A stretch of DNA of 64,000 bases from JAKAFX01 sp049965715 (GCA_049965715.1 JBMFWA010000001.1:124001-188000); one strand, 5' to 3'; shown: positions 45,130 through 54,291, numbered from the stretch's first letter. Translations and numbers: made by a program. Notes: a model not told the origin generated them from the sequence alone.

Positions 45130-45237
45130 ATGAGAAAATAACTTAAGTGTATTAATTATTTTTCAGGCGTATCCATGTAGAGTGAAAGAATATCGCTGCA
45201 TTCCACTCCTCGGGAATGTGTGTTAATCCGGGCAGAT

Positions 45238-46287
45238 CTAATCGCCTGGAGGCTTGAGCTTGTTCAGATTTATGATCCCGCCGAACTTCTGGTAATTTGT
45301 GACCCTCCTTTCGAAGAAATCGGTCTTGGTGGAGTTCATGGAGGCGAACGAGTCAACCCAGGGCATGGGATGTTCAGTTATCTCCGGATAAGGTTTCGGC
45401 AGGGAGATCGCCTCGCATCTTATGTTTGCCAGATATTTTATGTACCGATCTATGAGGGAATCTGTAAGTCCCAGAATCTGGTTTCTCGTGACATACTGCC
45501 CCCATGCGATCTCATGATTGACTGCAGTCCTGACCATTTCAAGTAGATAATCATCCATCTCCTTCGTGAACCATCCCGGATTTTCGTCCCTGAGAACATT
45601 GAGTATGTTGGTGAAGAGCGCTAGATGTGTGTTCTCATCCCTCTGTATCAGCCTGATCATGCTGACGGTTCCGCCCATTTTTCCCTGCCTTCCAAGCGCA
45701 TAGAAAAATGCAAAACCACTGTAGAAGTACACACCTTCAAGGAGAAAATCAGCCATGCTGGATTTTATGAAATTTACGTCGCTGGGATTCCTGATGAATT
45801 CCTCGTACAGATCGGTTATGAATCTGTTTCTCCTCATGAGATGGGCATCATCTTTCCACATCGAGTACACGGAATCCCTTGTGACCTGATCCACAACCGA
45901 AGTGAGCAGGTAATCGTAGCTCTGGGCATGTATCGTCTCAAAGAATGCCTGCGCCTTGAGGCATGCGGTCACTTCAGGTGCTGTTATGTATGAAGCTATC
46001 GCTCCCAGATTGTCGATCTGTATGCTGTCCAGGAAAATCAGGAACGAGAGAGTCTTCTGATAGGCATCCTGCTCGTATGGTGTCAGAGTTGGAAACTGCT
46101 TCTTGTCCTCACCGAGCGGGATCTCGTCAGGAATCCAGAAGAAGCTCCTCATCTTCTTGTACAGCGGTTCAGCCCACGAATACTTGCAATGGTTAAATTC
46201 CAGCAGATTCGTGGAAGGGCCGCCAACCAGTCTCTGCATGCTCAGATCCCTTGTCCCTTCCGGATTGAATAATTTTTTTACCTCCAT
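45238..46287 (-). CDS. nrdB: Ribonucleoside-diphosphate reductase class I, beta subunit (R2)
   Basis: A 349-residue R2 protein with all metal ligands: D87 (FLDSIQIDN), E117 and H120 (FFETIHAQSYDYLL), E184 (LLEGVYFY), E218 and H221 (RDENTHLALF). The radical tyrosine is Y124. W38 and D217 of the radical path are in place and the C-terminal tail (about 35 residues after PWVDSF) contains Y332 (VTNYQKFGG), the residue that passes the radical to NrdA. It starts 11 bases after nrdA, which lies upstream in the operon. Confidence 0.95.
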   Translation of the reverse strand: MEVKKLFNPEGTRDLSMQRLVGGPSTNLLEFNHCKYSWAEPLYKKMRSFFWIPDEIPLGEDKKQFPTLTPYEQDAYQKTLSFLIFLDSIQIDNLGAIASYITAPEVTACLKAQAFFETIHAQSYDYLLTSVVDQVTRDSVYSMWKDDAHLMRRNRFITDLYEEFIRNPSDVNFIKSSMADFLLEGVYFYSGFAFFYALGRQGKMGGTVSMIRLIQRDENTHLALFTNILNVLRDENPGWFTKEMDDYLLEMVRTAVNHEIAWGQYVTRNQILGLTDSLIDRYIKYLANIRCEAISLPKPYPEITEHPMPWVDSFASMNSTKTDFFERRVTNYQKFGGIINLNKLKPPGD

Positions 46288-46298
46288 AACCGATCACC

Positions 46299-48938
46299 TC
46301 AAGCCTGGCATGATTCGCAGGTGCTGTCCGAGCTGTCCTCCTCAATGGTGAAATTCCTGAAATAGTAGATGGTCTTGACACCGAGCTTCCAGGCCTTGTG
46401 ATATATCTCCAGAAACTTCTGCTCATCCATCTCCGGCGTGGCATATATGTTCATTGACTGTGACTGATCGAGGTGCCTCTGCCTCACTGCGGCAGCTCTG
46501 ATGCTCCACTCCTGATCTATCTGGTGGGCGCCCTTGTAGAGAGGGAGATTGCCTGCAGTGAGTTCCGGCGCAACCTGTCTTATGAGGAAACCTTTCTTCT
46601 CCTCTGTGAACACAGGCTTGAATACCGGATCTATACCTGCTGTGGAACCCGCTATGACGGATGTCGATCCTGTGGGCGCAATGGCCATCAGGTAGCCATT
46701 CCTCAAACCGTTCTTATGGACTTCGTCAGCAAGCTGTTTCCATCTGTCGCTATCATAATTCCTAATCCTGAAGTATTCGCCTGTATCCCAGTCGCTTCCC
46801 CTGAAAAGAGGATACGCCCCCTTCTCCATGGCAAGTTCCATGGAGGATTTGATTGCAAGGTAGTTGATCTCCTCGAACAGCTTATCCATGTATGTGAGAT
46901 GATCCTCAGATTCCCATGGAATGCCCTTCTTGACCAGGTGCTGATGGTAACCGGAGATTCCGATGCCTATTGCCCTGTATCGCATATTCGTGCGCAGCGC
47001 CTGTTCAAGCGGAAGATTGTTCATGGCGATGACATCGTCAAGCATCCTGACCTGTACTGGGATCACATCCCTCAGTTTCTCGACCGTATCTGTCCTGCCG
47101 AGGTTGATGGATGAAAGATTGCACACAACCAGATCGCCGGACCTGTATTCCTGCCTTATCATGTCATCACTGAGATTGTCACCTATCTTCACAGTTGGAG
47201 ACTGATTCTGGCATATTTCCGTACACAGGTTCGATGAGTAGACCATGCCGGCGTGCTTGTTCGGATTTGTCCTGTTGACGGTGTCGCGATTGAATATGAA
47301 GGGTCCACCTGTCTCATACAGGCTTTTCAGGATGAGTCCCATTATGTCCAGGGAGGACATCTCCTTCTTTTCTATCTCCGGGTCACTGACGCACTCCATG
47401 TACCTTTTCTCAAATTCCTCGCCCCAGAAATCCTCAAGGGACCATCCTTTCTTTATCCGAATCTCATTTGGATCGAAGAGATACCAGGTTCCGTTTCTTT
47501 CCATGGTCTTGTAAAACAGATCGGGTATGCACACTCCGGGGAAGATGTCATGGGCCTTCCTTCTCTCGTCGCCGTTGTTTGTCTTGAGGTCCAGGAAATC
47601 TATGATGTCATTGTGCCATATGTCAAGCCAGATGGTGACGGCACCAGCTCTCTGTCCCAGCTGGTTCACAGATACTGCTGTATCGTTATATAGCCTGACC
47701 CACGGTATGATTCCGCTACCGGCCCCCTTATAGCCTCTTATGGTGCTTCCCAGCGACCTGAGTTTGCCAAGATAGACACCCATGCCTCCACCATTCTGCG
47801 AAACCTTTGCAAACGTGGTCAGTCCGTCAAATATGCCCTGAAGGGAATCCTCGGGCGTGTCTATGAAACATGAACTCAGCTGACCGGACGGTCTCCTTGC
47901 ATTGGCAAATGTTGGTGTTGCCATGGTGATGAAGAGATTTGAAAGAACATCGTAAAATTTCTTTGCCCAGCCAAGCCTTTCCTCCTTCTTTTCGGCCAGC
48001 GAAAGATACATGGCAATGCCCATGAAGACCTCCTGCGGAAGTTCCATGACCTCATTATCCGGTCCCCTGACGGCATACCTGTCGCTCAAGTGCTTCAGGC
48101 CGGGATACGTAAAAAGGAGATCCCTTTCCGGTCTTATGTATGCCCCAAGAGTCTTTATCTCGCTTTCCGAGAAATTCTCAAGCATCCTTCTGTCATATCG
48201 TCCAATCTCTGTGAGTTTCCTTATGAGATCATAAAAATCCCCATAATCTGAACCGCTGTAATTCCTGGTTCTTCCAGCATCCTGGTAAAGATCATGAAGA
48301 AGGAGTCTCGCAGCCACATAGGTCCAGTTTGGCTGTTTCGTCGAGGTCTTCTCATTCGCCACCTTGATGAGCGTTTCCTGGATCTGCCTGGTGGATATGC
48401 CTTCGTAGAAGTGAAGCTGCGAGTCAAGCTCAAGATCTATTGGATCAACACCTTCCAGTCCCATGCATGCCTTCTCTATTACATTCCTGATTTTGGTGAT
48501 GTCTATGGGTACTCTCTGCCCCTGTCTGTTGGTGACTGTCGAAGGTCGCAGTTTCAATTCTATTGGAGGTTCGTTCTCAAGCACGTACTTCTGTTTCTGC
48601 ACGATTTTAAGCTGCACGTCGCTTTCTATCCTCTGTTTTTCCTCCCTTATCCTCTTGTGGTTTTCTCTGTAAAGGATGTATGATTCGGCAACATCCGAGA
48701 ACGTTTTTCCGCCTATCCTGTCATTCATGAGGGATTCTATCACTACATCCTGCACCTGTTCCACTGTGGGCCGGCTGGTCAGAGTCTCCAGTTTCATCAC
48801 GGACAGCTGGGATATCTTTTCAGCATCCTCAAGATTCCCGTTGCCTACCGATGTCATTGCCTTGAATATTGCCTCTGTGATCTTCTTCTGCTGGAATGGT
48901 ACAATCTTACCGTCTCTCTTCACTATATCCTTAATCAT
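46299..48938 (-). CDS. nrdA: Ribonucleoside-diphosphate reductase class I, alpha subunit (R1)
   Basis: An 879-residue R1. It begins with an ATP-cone (IVKRDGKIVPFQQKKITEAI) and a second ATP-cone-like segment (residues ~128-215: VTNRQGQRVPIDITKIRNVI), so two allosteric cones. Catalytic Cys residues are in LSSCFIDTPED, NLCTEICQNQS and DLVVCNLSSINLG, with Asn and Glu of the triad. GVKTIYYFRNFT holds the YY dyad that receives the radical from R2, and the tail CESCQA is the redox dithiol. Cotranscribed with nrdB. This is an oxygen-requiring class I system. Confidence 0.95.
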   Translation of the reverse strand: MIKDIVKRDGKIVPFQQKKITEAIFKAMTSVGNGNLEDAEKISQLSVMKLETLTSRPTVEQVQDVVIESLMNDRIGGKTFSDVAESYILYRENHKRIREEKQRIESDVQLKIVQKQKYVLENEPPIELKLRPSTVTNRQGQRVPIDITKIRNVIEKACMGLEGVDPIDLELDSQLHFYEGISTRQIQETLIKVANEKTSTKQPNWTYVAARLLLHDLYQDAGRTRNYSGSDYGDFYDLIRKLTEIGRYDRRMLENFSESEIKTLGAYIRPERDLLFTYPGLKHLSDRYAVRGPDNEVMELPQEVFMGIAMYLSLAEKKEERLGWAKKFYDVLSNLFITMATPTFANARRPSGQLSSCFIDTPEDSLQGIFDGLTTFAKVSQNGGGMGVYLGKLRSLGSTIRGYKGAGSGIIPWVRLYNDTAVSVNQLGQRAGAVTIWLDIWHNDIIDFLDLKTNNGDERRKAHDIFPGVCIPDLFYKTMERNGTWYLFDPNEIRIKKGWSLEDFWGEEFEKRYMECVSDPEIEKKEMSSLDIMGLILKSLYETGGPFIFNRDTVNRTNPNKHAGMVYSSNLCTEICQNQSPTVKIGDNLSDDMIRQEYRSGDLVVCNLSSINLGRTDTVEKLRDVIPVQVRMLDDVIAMNNLPLEQALRTNMRYRAIGIGISGYHQHLVKKGIPWESEDHLTYMDKLFEEINYLAIKSSMELAMEKGAYPLFRGSDWDTGEYFRIRNYDSDRWKQLADEVHKNGLRNGYLMAIAPTGSTSVIAGSTAGIDPVFKPVFTEEKKGFLIRQVAPELTAGNLPLYKGAHQIDQEWSIRAAAVRQRHLDQSQSMNIYATPEMDEQKFLEIYHKAWKLGVKTIYYFRNFTIEEDSSDSTCESCQA

Positions 48939-49440
48939 GTGGAAACTTCCCCCTCAAAATCCCGTAAAACTTTAATTCACAGAATAATTGATAAACTCTT
49001 TTCATACCAGAAATGAACCAGAATTGATCAAACATGGTTAACAATTTAGTTCTGCTATTGGTAAATAACATGGTAAAATAAGTAAAACCTATTTAGTTTT
49101 TAAGACTTTCTTTACAATTTTAGTAAAAAGTGATACGCATACAAGACCGTTTATCTGCATTCTAAAGCGATTTCACCATGCTATCACATCATATCCGTCG
49201 TATCTAAACATTTGTCATTCAACGGAATTTGCTGTTTCCCTCTTTGAATCGCTAGTGATCCGATCCGTTTATATTGAAAATGAAATCAGATATACAAATG
49301 CTTAAATAAATCAAAAAGGGATCAAAGTTTTCGCTCCGTTAACAGGAAGAACAAAGATGTACGGAGGATTGAATTACTGTTAACAGCAACTTGAATTTCC
49401 ATACAAAGTCAATTATATTGATGGAATCTATTCGGTTTTA
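48939..49440. other. Intergenic region upstream of nrdA
   Basis: About 500 bases between divergent nrdA and the acetyltransferase gene. It holds several GGTAAA-type copies (49036, 49060, 49072, 49081) in about 50 bases; related GTTTACC (reverse complement GGTAAAC) copies occur before nrdJ. The right end has the leaderless promoter of the acetyltransferase (TTATATTG about 28 bases before its ATG). The rest shows no open frame of note. Confidence 0.4.
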
Positions 49441-49932
49441 ATGAAGCTGACGTTCAAATTGCCCAGAGGATATCACTGGATAAAAAAGAGTGATGTACGA
49501 TTCGAAATAATTTCTGGAAATAGAACAATGGACAGTTACTCACTTGAGAGATTCTACGAGGATTCTCTGAGACAGGACACATTTGTATCTCTCAGAAAGG
49601 TGAAGGGAAAACCCATAGGAATAATTGAACTCACATTTCATAAAAGAAAAGTAGAAGGAATTGATGACAACCCAGACTTTTATGAGTATAGTTTGGTGGT
49701 AGAGCTTCTTTCCGTTGATAAGTCTTATCAGGGGACGGGTATCGGTACTGATCTTATGGCTCTGGCCGAAAATATAGCTCATTCACTGAACGCGTATAAG
49801 ATATTACTGGAAGCTGTTGAAGATAAGGTCAACTTCTATAAAAAACTGGGTTACTACGTTAAAGGTCCAAAGTACATAGATGCTGATTGGGGCACACTGG
49901 TGCCTATGGAAAGAATTATTTCGTCTATGTGA
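49441..49932 (+). CDS. GNAT family N-acetyltransferase
   Basis: A 163-residue GNAT protein. Acetyl-CoA binding motif A is present as SVDKSYQGTGIGTDLMALAE (Q/RxxGxG/A) and motif B as LEAVEDKVNFYKKLGYYVKG. The N-terminal half is unusual and matches no substrate group. It is followed 48 bases later by a ribbon-helix-helix protein, a combination seen in GNAT toxin-antitoxin modules, though usually with the regulator first. Target (tRNA, protein or small molecule) unknown. Confidence 0.78.
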   Translation: MKLTFKLPRGYHWIKKSDVRFEIISGNRTMDSYSLERFYEDSLRQDTFVSLRKVKGKPIGIIELTFHKRKVEGIDDNPDFYEYSLVVELLSVDKSYQGTGIGTDLMALAENIAHSLNAYKILLEAVEDKVNFYKKLGYYVKGPKYIDADWGTLVPMERIISSM

Positions 49933-49980
49933 AATTTTAAAATTCGGCACATATAAATAATACAACAGTCATACCGGAGT

Positions 49981-50241
49981 ATGGAAAGTAACAAAGGTAT
50001 TGTAAAAATTTCCATCTCCGTTAGCTCGGAACTCAATAGGGCGATGGAAACCATGTGCGTAAAGACCGGATTTAGTAAATCAAGACTTATTGAAAACATA
50101 CTTAGGGAGAACAAAGACATGAATAGATTTATACAAGCAATAAGGTCGGAAAGTGGGGGCTTCTTTACAGGCAAAGTTAATGATTCTTCTAAAGAAGGTG
50201 TGGAAAAAAATAAGAAACATTACGCAAAAAAAGAGATTTAA
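49981..50241 (+). CDS. Ribbon-helix-helix DNA-binding protein
   Basis: An 86-residue protein. Residues 8-45 form a CopG/Arc-type ribbon-helix-helix (VKISISVSSELNRAMETMCV then TGFSKSRLIENILRE), followed by a charged C-terminal tail that could bind a partner. A TATAAATAATA element about 28 bases before the ATG gives it its own leaderless promoter. It may regulate the GNAT gene before it. Confidence 0.7.
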   Translation: MESNKGIVKISISVSSELNRAMETMCVKTGFSKSRLIENILRENKDMNRFIQAIRSESGGFFTGKVNDSSKEGVEKNKKHYAKKEI

Positions 50242-50317
50242 TCAGGGCTTGGGCTATCACTGAAATGGAACAGATCGGTCATTGTAGTATATGAAATAAT
50301 AACTTTCAGGGTAATAC

Positions 50318-51319
50318 CTATTTTCTTATCTCGCCGAAGCTGTCGAACCAGGGTATGGGGCTCATGGTGATTCCCGGAAACAGGGTTTCCATTCCTATGT
50401 TCTTTGCAATCTTATTCGAGAGAGACTGGGAGAACCTTGAAATGGTGACATCGGAAAGTCCCGGTATCATGCTTTCGGAGATGTTGTGGATCAGGTCGGT
50501 TTCGATATTCACGACATCCCTGACGGTTTGCCCCAGGTCCTTCCTGACCTCAGGGGTATTCAGGGTTGTGTTTTCATCAAACAGGGCCTTTATTAGTGTC
50601 TGCAGGAAATCAGAATGCAGGTTAAGATCCCTGTGCACGTACTTGATGGCATTGGCAGTTGCGATGACCTTTGAATGTCTTGCAAGCGCGTAAATAAGGG
50701 CGATCTCCGTCGGGATCACGACACCAAGAACCAATGTCGTGACAAGGGTGTTCTTGAGAAAATTTCCCATTGTTGGTTCCTTGACAAATTTCAGGAGCAT
50801 GCCGTTGATATCTCTGTTCCTCAGCCTCATCTGCTCATTGGTTCTCCAGCCTTCAAATACGCCCTCTCTCTGTGCCTCCGGAACAGCATTGTTAATGATC
50901 TGAGAGTAGGTATCACAGTGGACAGTCTGCTGAAGCTGCATGGTGGAGAAGCATGCTGATATTTCCGGAGACGTTATATAAGGATAGACAAACTGGATAT
51001 TCGAAACAACGATGCTTTCCAGAACCACCAAAGATGATAAAATTCTATCATAGGATTTTCTCTCAATCTCGGAAAGTGAAGTATATTCCCTGTTCTCTCT
51101 CGAGAGGGAAAACTGGAGCGGGTTATATGTGGACGCAGACATCCTTCTGTAATAGTCAACAGCCCACTGATATCTTATTGCAGACAGATTAAGTATGTTG
51201 GTTTTGCTGCCGCCGACAATCCTCCTGCGGCTGATCCACTTGTCTCCAGATTCGTTGAACAGCACTATGCTGTTGAGTCTGTCGTTGATTCCTATGCTGT
51301 CTGGCTTCGATTCAATCAT
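50318..51319 (-). CDS. R2-like protein with altered metal ligands and no C-terminal tail
   Basis: A 333-residue homologue of NrdB that aligns without gaps across the ferritin-like core. Counting from the ATG at 51319, the canonical D/E-H-E-E-H ligands become E101, Q131, H134, L198, L232 and H235: one Glu to Gln and two Glu to Leu, while both His, Y138 (radical Tyr), W52 and D231 are kept. A new E205 lies one to two helix turns after the lost L198. The protein stops five residues after PWFDSF, so the R1-binding tail with its radical-transfer Tyr is absent. Class Ie R2 proteins (Q/S/K or V/P/K) are known to work without metals; this is a different set. Function unknown; TTG at 51343 is an alternative start. 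Confidence 0.85.
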   Translation of the reverse strand: MIESKPDSIGINDRLNSIVLFNESGDKWISRRRIVGGSKTNILNLSAIRYQWAVDYYRRMSASTYNPLQFSLSRENREYTSLSEIERKSYDRILSSLVVLESIVVSNIQFVYPYITSPEISACFSTMQLQQTVHCDTYSQIINNAVPEAQREGVFEGWRTNEQMRLRNRDINGMLLKFVKEPTMGNFLKNTLVTTLVLGVVIPTEIALIYALARHSKVIATANAIKYVHRDLNLHSDFLQTLIKALFDENTTLNTPEVRKDLGQTVRDVVNIETDLIHNISESMIPGLSDVTISRFSQSLSNKIAKNIGMETLFPGITMSPIPWFDSFGEIRK

Positions 51320-51474
51320 TATTCGTACTTTATTACATCGCAAGTATTAAATTTGTCACATAGAAAGCGTACCCTGCATCGAAGAATGCGTGTATGGGAT
51401 ATCAGATCCTCTTCTTTCAAGTATGAGTTTACGCGGTCGATAACAGTTTATAACTCACTCCGCGATTACCGTTC

Positions 51475-52998
51475 ATGGGGCTAGTAGAGTGTGTTCCCAA
51501 CTTCAGCAACGGCAGGGACCAGAAGATTGTCGATTCAATAGTGGACAGCATATCAAGCGTGGAAGGCGTCAGGATTCTAAACACGGAGCTTGATCCAAGC
51601 CACAACAGATCAGTTGTATCATTTGTCGCACCGGAGGACAGGGTTGTGGAGGCGGCATTCAGAGGCATAAAGGAAGCATCCAGGCTCATAGACATGAATA
51701 CACATACCGGAGAACATCCCCGTTTCGGGTCCTCTGATGTTATTCCGTTCATTCCAATTTCCGGCGTATCCATGCAGGACTGCGTCAGGATGGCAAATGA
51801 TCTCGGTGCAAGGGTGGGAAAGGATCTGGGAATACCGGTCTATCTCTATGCAGAGGCTGCAAAGAGGGGCGACAGGAAGAATCTTGAGGACATAAGAAAC
51901 AAGAATTTCCAGTTCGAGCAGCTGAAGGAGGCCATAGGATCGGAGAAATGGAAGCCGGATTACGGTCCTGCTGAGATCGGAAGGTCCGGAGCATCCATTA
52001 TCGGTGCCAGGGACTATCTCATTGCCTATAACGTTTATCTGAACACAAAGGACATGGCCACAGGCAAAAAGATAGCATCAGCTCTCCGCGCAAAGGACGG
52101 AGGTCTCTCGTTTGTGAAGGCACTGGCATTTTTCATAGAGGACAGGCAGATGGTGCAGATATCCATGAACCTGACTAACTTCAGGAAAACGCCCATATAC
52201 AGGGCTTTTGAAATGGTGAAACTGGAAGCATCCAGATATGGCCTGGTGCCTGTGGAATCGGAAATAGTCGGTCTTGTTCCCATGGATGCCCTGACCGGTA
52301 CCACAAAGTTCTACCTAAGGTTAAATAGCTTCAAAGAGGATCAGATACTGGAGAGTAAGCTCATGGAAGGCACAAATAAAGCGGATGAGGTTAACGATTT
52401 CCTGAACAGACTTGCAGAGGGAACGCCCACGCCGGGCGGAGGATCAGCATCAGCGCTGGTTGCATCCGTTGCCGCAGCCCTTTCCTCGATGGTCTCATCC
52501 CTCACTAACGGAAAGAAGAAGTATGAACAGTACTGGGACAGGATGAACGCCATTGCTTCCGAAAGCAGGTCGCTCATGGAGAAAGAAAAGGAACTGATGA
52601 AGCTGGACGAGGAAGCCTTCACAAAGGTCTCGTCCGCATGGAAACTTCCCAAATCCACCGACGAGGAGAAGAAGATCAGGGCAAAGGCGATCGAGGACGC
52701 ATCAAGGGAAGCCATGAAGACACCGTGGGAAATTGCAAGACTGTCCTTCAGGATTCTGGAGCTAGGGTCAGAACTGATCGAAAAGGGGATATCATCTGCG
52801 ATCACTGATTCAGGATGCGCTGTTCTTTACTCATATTCTGCAATAAAGGGATCGCTGTACAACGTGCAGATTAACCTGAAATCTTTCTCCGACAGGGATT
52901 ACATTGAGGGCGAGAGGCAAAAAATTAAACTGTTCCTTCAGGAAGCAGAAAGAATGTATGATGCTTCCATCAGGAAGATAGATTCCCTCATGAATTAG
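51475..52998 (+). CDS. Glutamate formimidoyltransferase / formimidoyltetrahydrofolate cyclodeaminase
   Basis: A 507-residue bifunctional enzyme. Residues 1-300 are the formiminotransferase (VECVPNFSNGRDQKIVDSIV, NTHTGEHPRFGSSDVIPFIP); residues 310-500 are the cyclodeaminase (NRLAEGTPTPGGGSASALVA, SLTNGKKKYEQYWDRM). It moves the formimino group of formiminoglutamate (from histidine breakdown) to tetrahydrofolate and converts it to 5,10-methenyl-THF with ammonia release. Fusion is normal in Thermoplasmatales. Links histidine degradation to the fhs/glyA/gcvP one-carbon network; no other histidine-utilisation gene is in view. Confidence 0.92.
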   Translation: MGLVECVPNFSNGRDQKIVDSIVDSISSVEGVRILNTELDPSHNRSVVSFVAPEDRVVEAAFRGIKEASRLIDMNTHTGEHPRFGSSDVIPFIPISGVSMQDCVRMANDLGARVGKDLGIPVYLYAEAAKRGDRKNLEDIRNKNFQFEQLKEAIGSEKWKPDYGPAEIGRSGASIIGARDYLIAYNVYLNTKDMATGKKIASALRAKDGGLSFVKALAFFIEDRQMVQISMNLTNFRKTPIYRAFEMVKLEASRYGLVPVESEIVGLVPMDALTGTTKFYLRLNSFKEDQILESKLMEGTNKADEVNDFLNRLAEGTPTPGGGSASALVASVAAALSSMVSSLTNGKKKYEQYWDRMNAIASESRSLMEKEKELMKLDEEAFTKVSSAWKLPKSTDEEKKIRAKAIEDASREAMKTPWEIARLSFRILELGSELIEKGISSAITDSGCAVLYSYSAIKGSLYNVQINLKSFSDRDYIEGERQKIKLFLQEAERMYDASIRKIDSLMN

Positions 52999-52999
52999 T

Positions 53000-53185
53000 T
53001 CAGAACATGCTTTTCTTGATTGCTCCCTCGACCTTCTTTTTCAGGTCTGGAGTTATCTCATTTATGTTGTGTGCAGTCTTGGCATGTTCCACTATCTGCG
53101 GCATCAACTGATCAACCGACTTTGCGGATGCCTGAAAACCACAGTCCATTCCTATATCCTTGCATTTAAACTTGTAGGTTGCCAT
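53000..53185 (-). CDS. DUF1059 family protein
   Basis: A 61-residue protein. It has the family pattern MATYKFKCKDIGMDCGFQAS with a CxxxGxxC-like pair, followed by VEHAKTAHNINEITPDLKKK. DUF1059 proteins are small and of unknown function, sometimes proposed to bind metal through Cys and His. Convergent with the cyclodeaminase gene, two bases apart. Confidence 0.82.
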   Translation of the reverse strand: MATYKFKCKDIGMDCGFQASAKSVDQLMPQIVEHAKTAHNINEITPDLKKKVEGAIKKSMF

Positions 53186-53281
53186 TTTTATCTAATGCAT
53201 ATTCTTAAAATAGTATATTAATTTTGCGCATTAATATAAATTAAGTCCTGAATTGTAATTACAATCAGGGAAGAGTAGGTT

Positions 53282-54250
53282 CTAGTTCGGACCGATCTGT
53301 GCAAGGGCCTCCTTAACTGCTATTTCAACAGACTGGTCGCTGCTGTACACATTCTTCCAGCCCGTTGCCGAGATCTTGTCGATGGCAAGCTGTGCCAGCT
53401 TCACATCACCTTTCCAGCCTCTGCCGTCGGGTCCGCCTGTCAGCTTCTTTTCAACATTTTTAAGTCCCATTTCCCTTATCACGAAGTCAGCTATTTTAAG
53501 GACTGAAGTCGTCTCATGGTTTCCCAGGTTGAAGACATCAGTCTTCTTGAGAATAGAATTCACGTGAAACATGGAGCCGATGCAGTCGTTCACATGGAGA
53601 TAGGACTTTCTCTGGGAACCGTCTCCAAGGATCTCCAGTTCATGGCTGTTCTTCCTGAGCTTGTTTATGAAATCGAATATCACTCCATGGGTTGAATTCT
53701 TGCCGACTATGTTTGCGAACCTGAAGATCGCACCTGTGATGCCATAATAATGTGAATATGCAGATATGAAACCCTCTCCGGCCATCTTTGAGGCGCCGTA
53801 GGAGGAGATTGGCAAGTACGGGCCATAGTTTTCAGGGGTCGGGAGTATGGAAGCCTCACCGTAAACTGTGGAGCTTGATGCGAACATTATCCTCTCTGTG
53901 TCGGTTTTACGCATGAACTCCAGTACGTTAAAGGTTCCCAGCGCATTTATATTGAAGTCAGTTTCAGGATCGCCTGATCCGCCTCTCACATCAGAGTTTG
54001 CGGCAAGATGAAGAATCAGGTCGAAGCTCTTCAAACCAGCAAAATCGTTCATTCTGGTTATATCCAGTTTCTTGAAATGAAAGCTCTTTCGGCCCATGAA
54101 CTGTTTTATAAATCTGTCATCGACGTTTCTAAGATTGTCCATAACAGTTATCTCATTCTTATCCAGGAGGGTTTCCACGGCATTTGAACCGATGAAGCCC
54201 GCTCCTCCAGTTATCAGAATATTCAAATTCTCAGGAAATATTTTATTCAT
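53282..54250 (-). CDS. NAD-dependent sugar epimerase (UDP-glucose 4-epimerase-like)
   Basis: A 322-residue extended SDR. The N-terminal GxxGxxG is LITGGAGFIGSNAVETLLDK, the active site has SSSTVYGEASILPT and the YGASKMAGE YxxxK dyad, and the SSYGASKMAGEGFISAYSHY region is typical of UDP-sugar epimerases or dTDP-glucose dehydratases. Probably acts on a nucleotide sugar for surface polysaccharide or glycolipid. Followed by an aminotransferase on the same strand. Confidence 0.87.
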   Translation of the reverse strand: MNKIFPENLNILITGGAGFIGSNAVETLLDKNEITVMDNLRNVDDRFIKQFMGRKSFHFKKLDITRMNDFAGLKSFDLILHLAANSDVRGGSGDPETDFNINALGTFNVLEFMRKTDTERIMFASSSTVYGEASILPTPENYGPYLPISSYGASKMAGEGFISAYSHYYGITGAIFRFANIVGKNSTHGVIFDFINKLRKNSHELEILGDGSQRKSYLHVNDCIGSMFHVNSILKKTDVFNLGNHETTSVLKIADFVIREMGLKNVEKKLTGGPDGRGWKGDVKLAQLAIDKISATGWKNVYSSDQSVEIAVKEALAQIGPN

Positions 54251-54291
54251 GCGAGTGGAGGATATCCAGGCGCAATAAATTATTTTTCAAC

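Noticed and set aside
49240..49262. GAATCGCTAGTGATCC in the region upstream of nrdA, reminiscent of a conserved 16S rRNA stretch
   Set aside because: Only about a dozen bases match and no rRNA structure or flanking conserved sequence is present; taken as chance.
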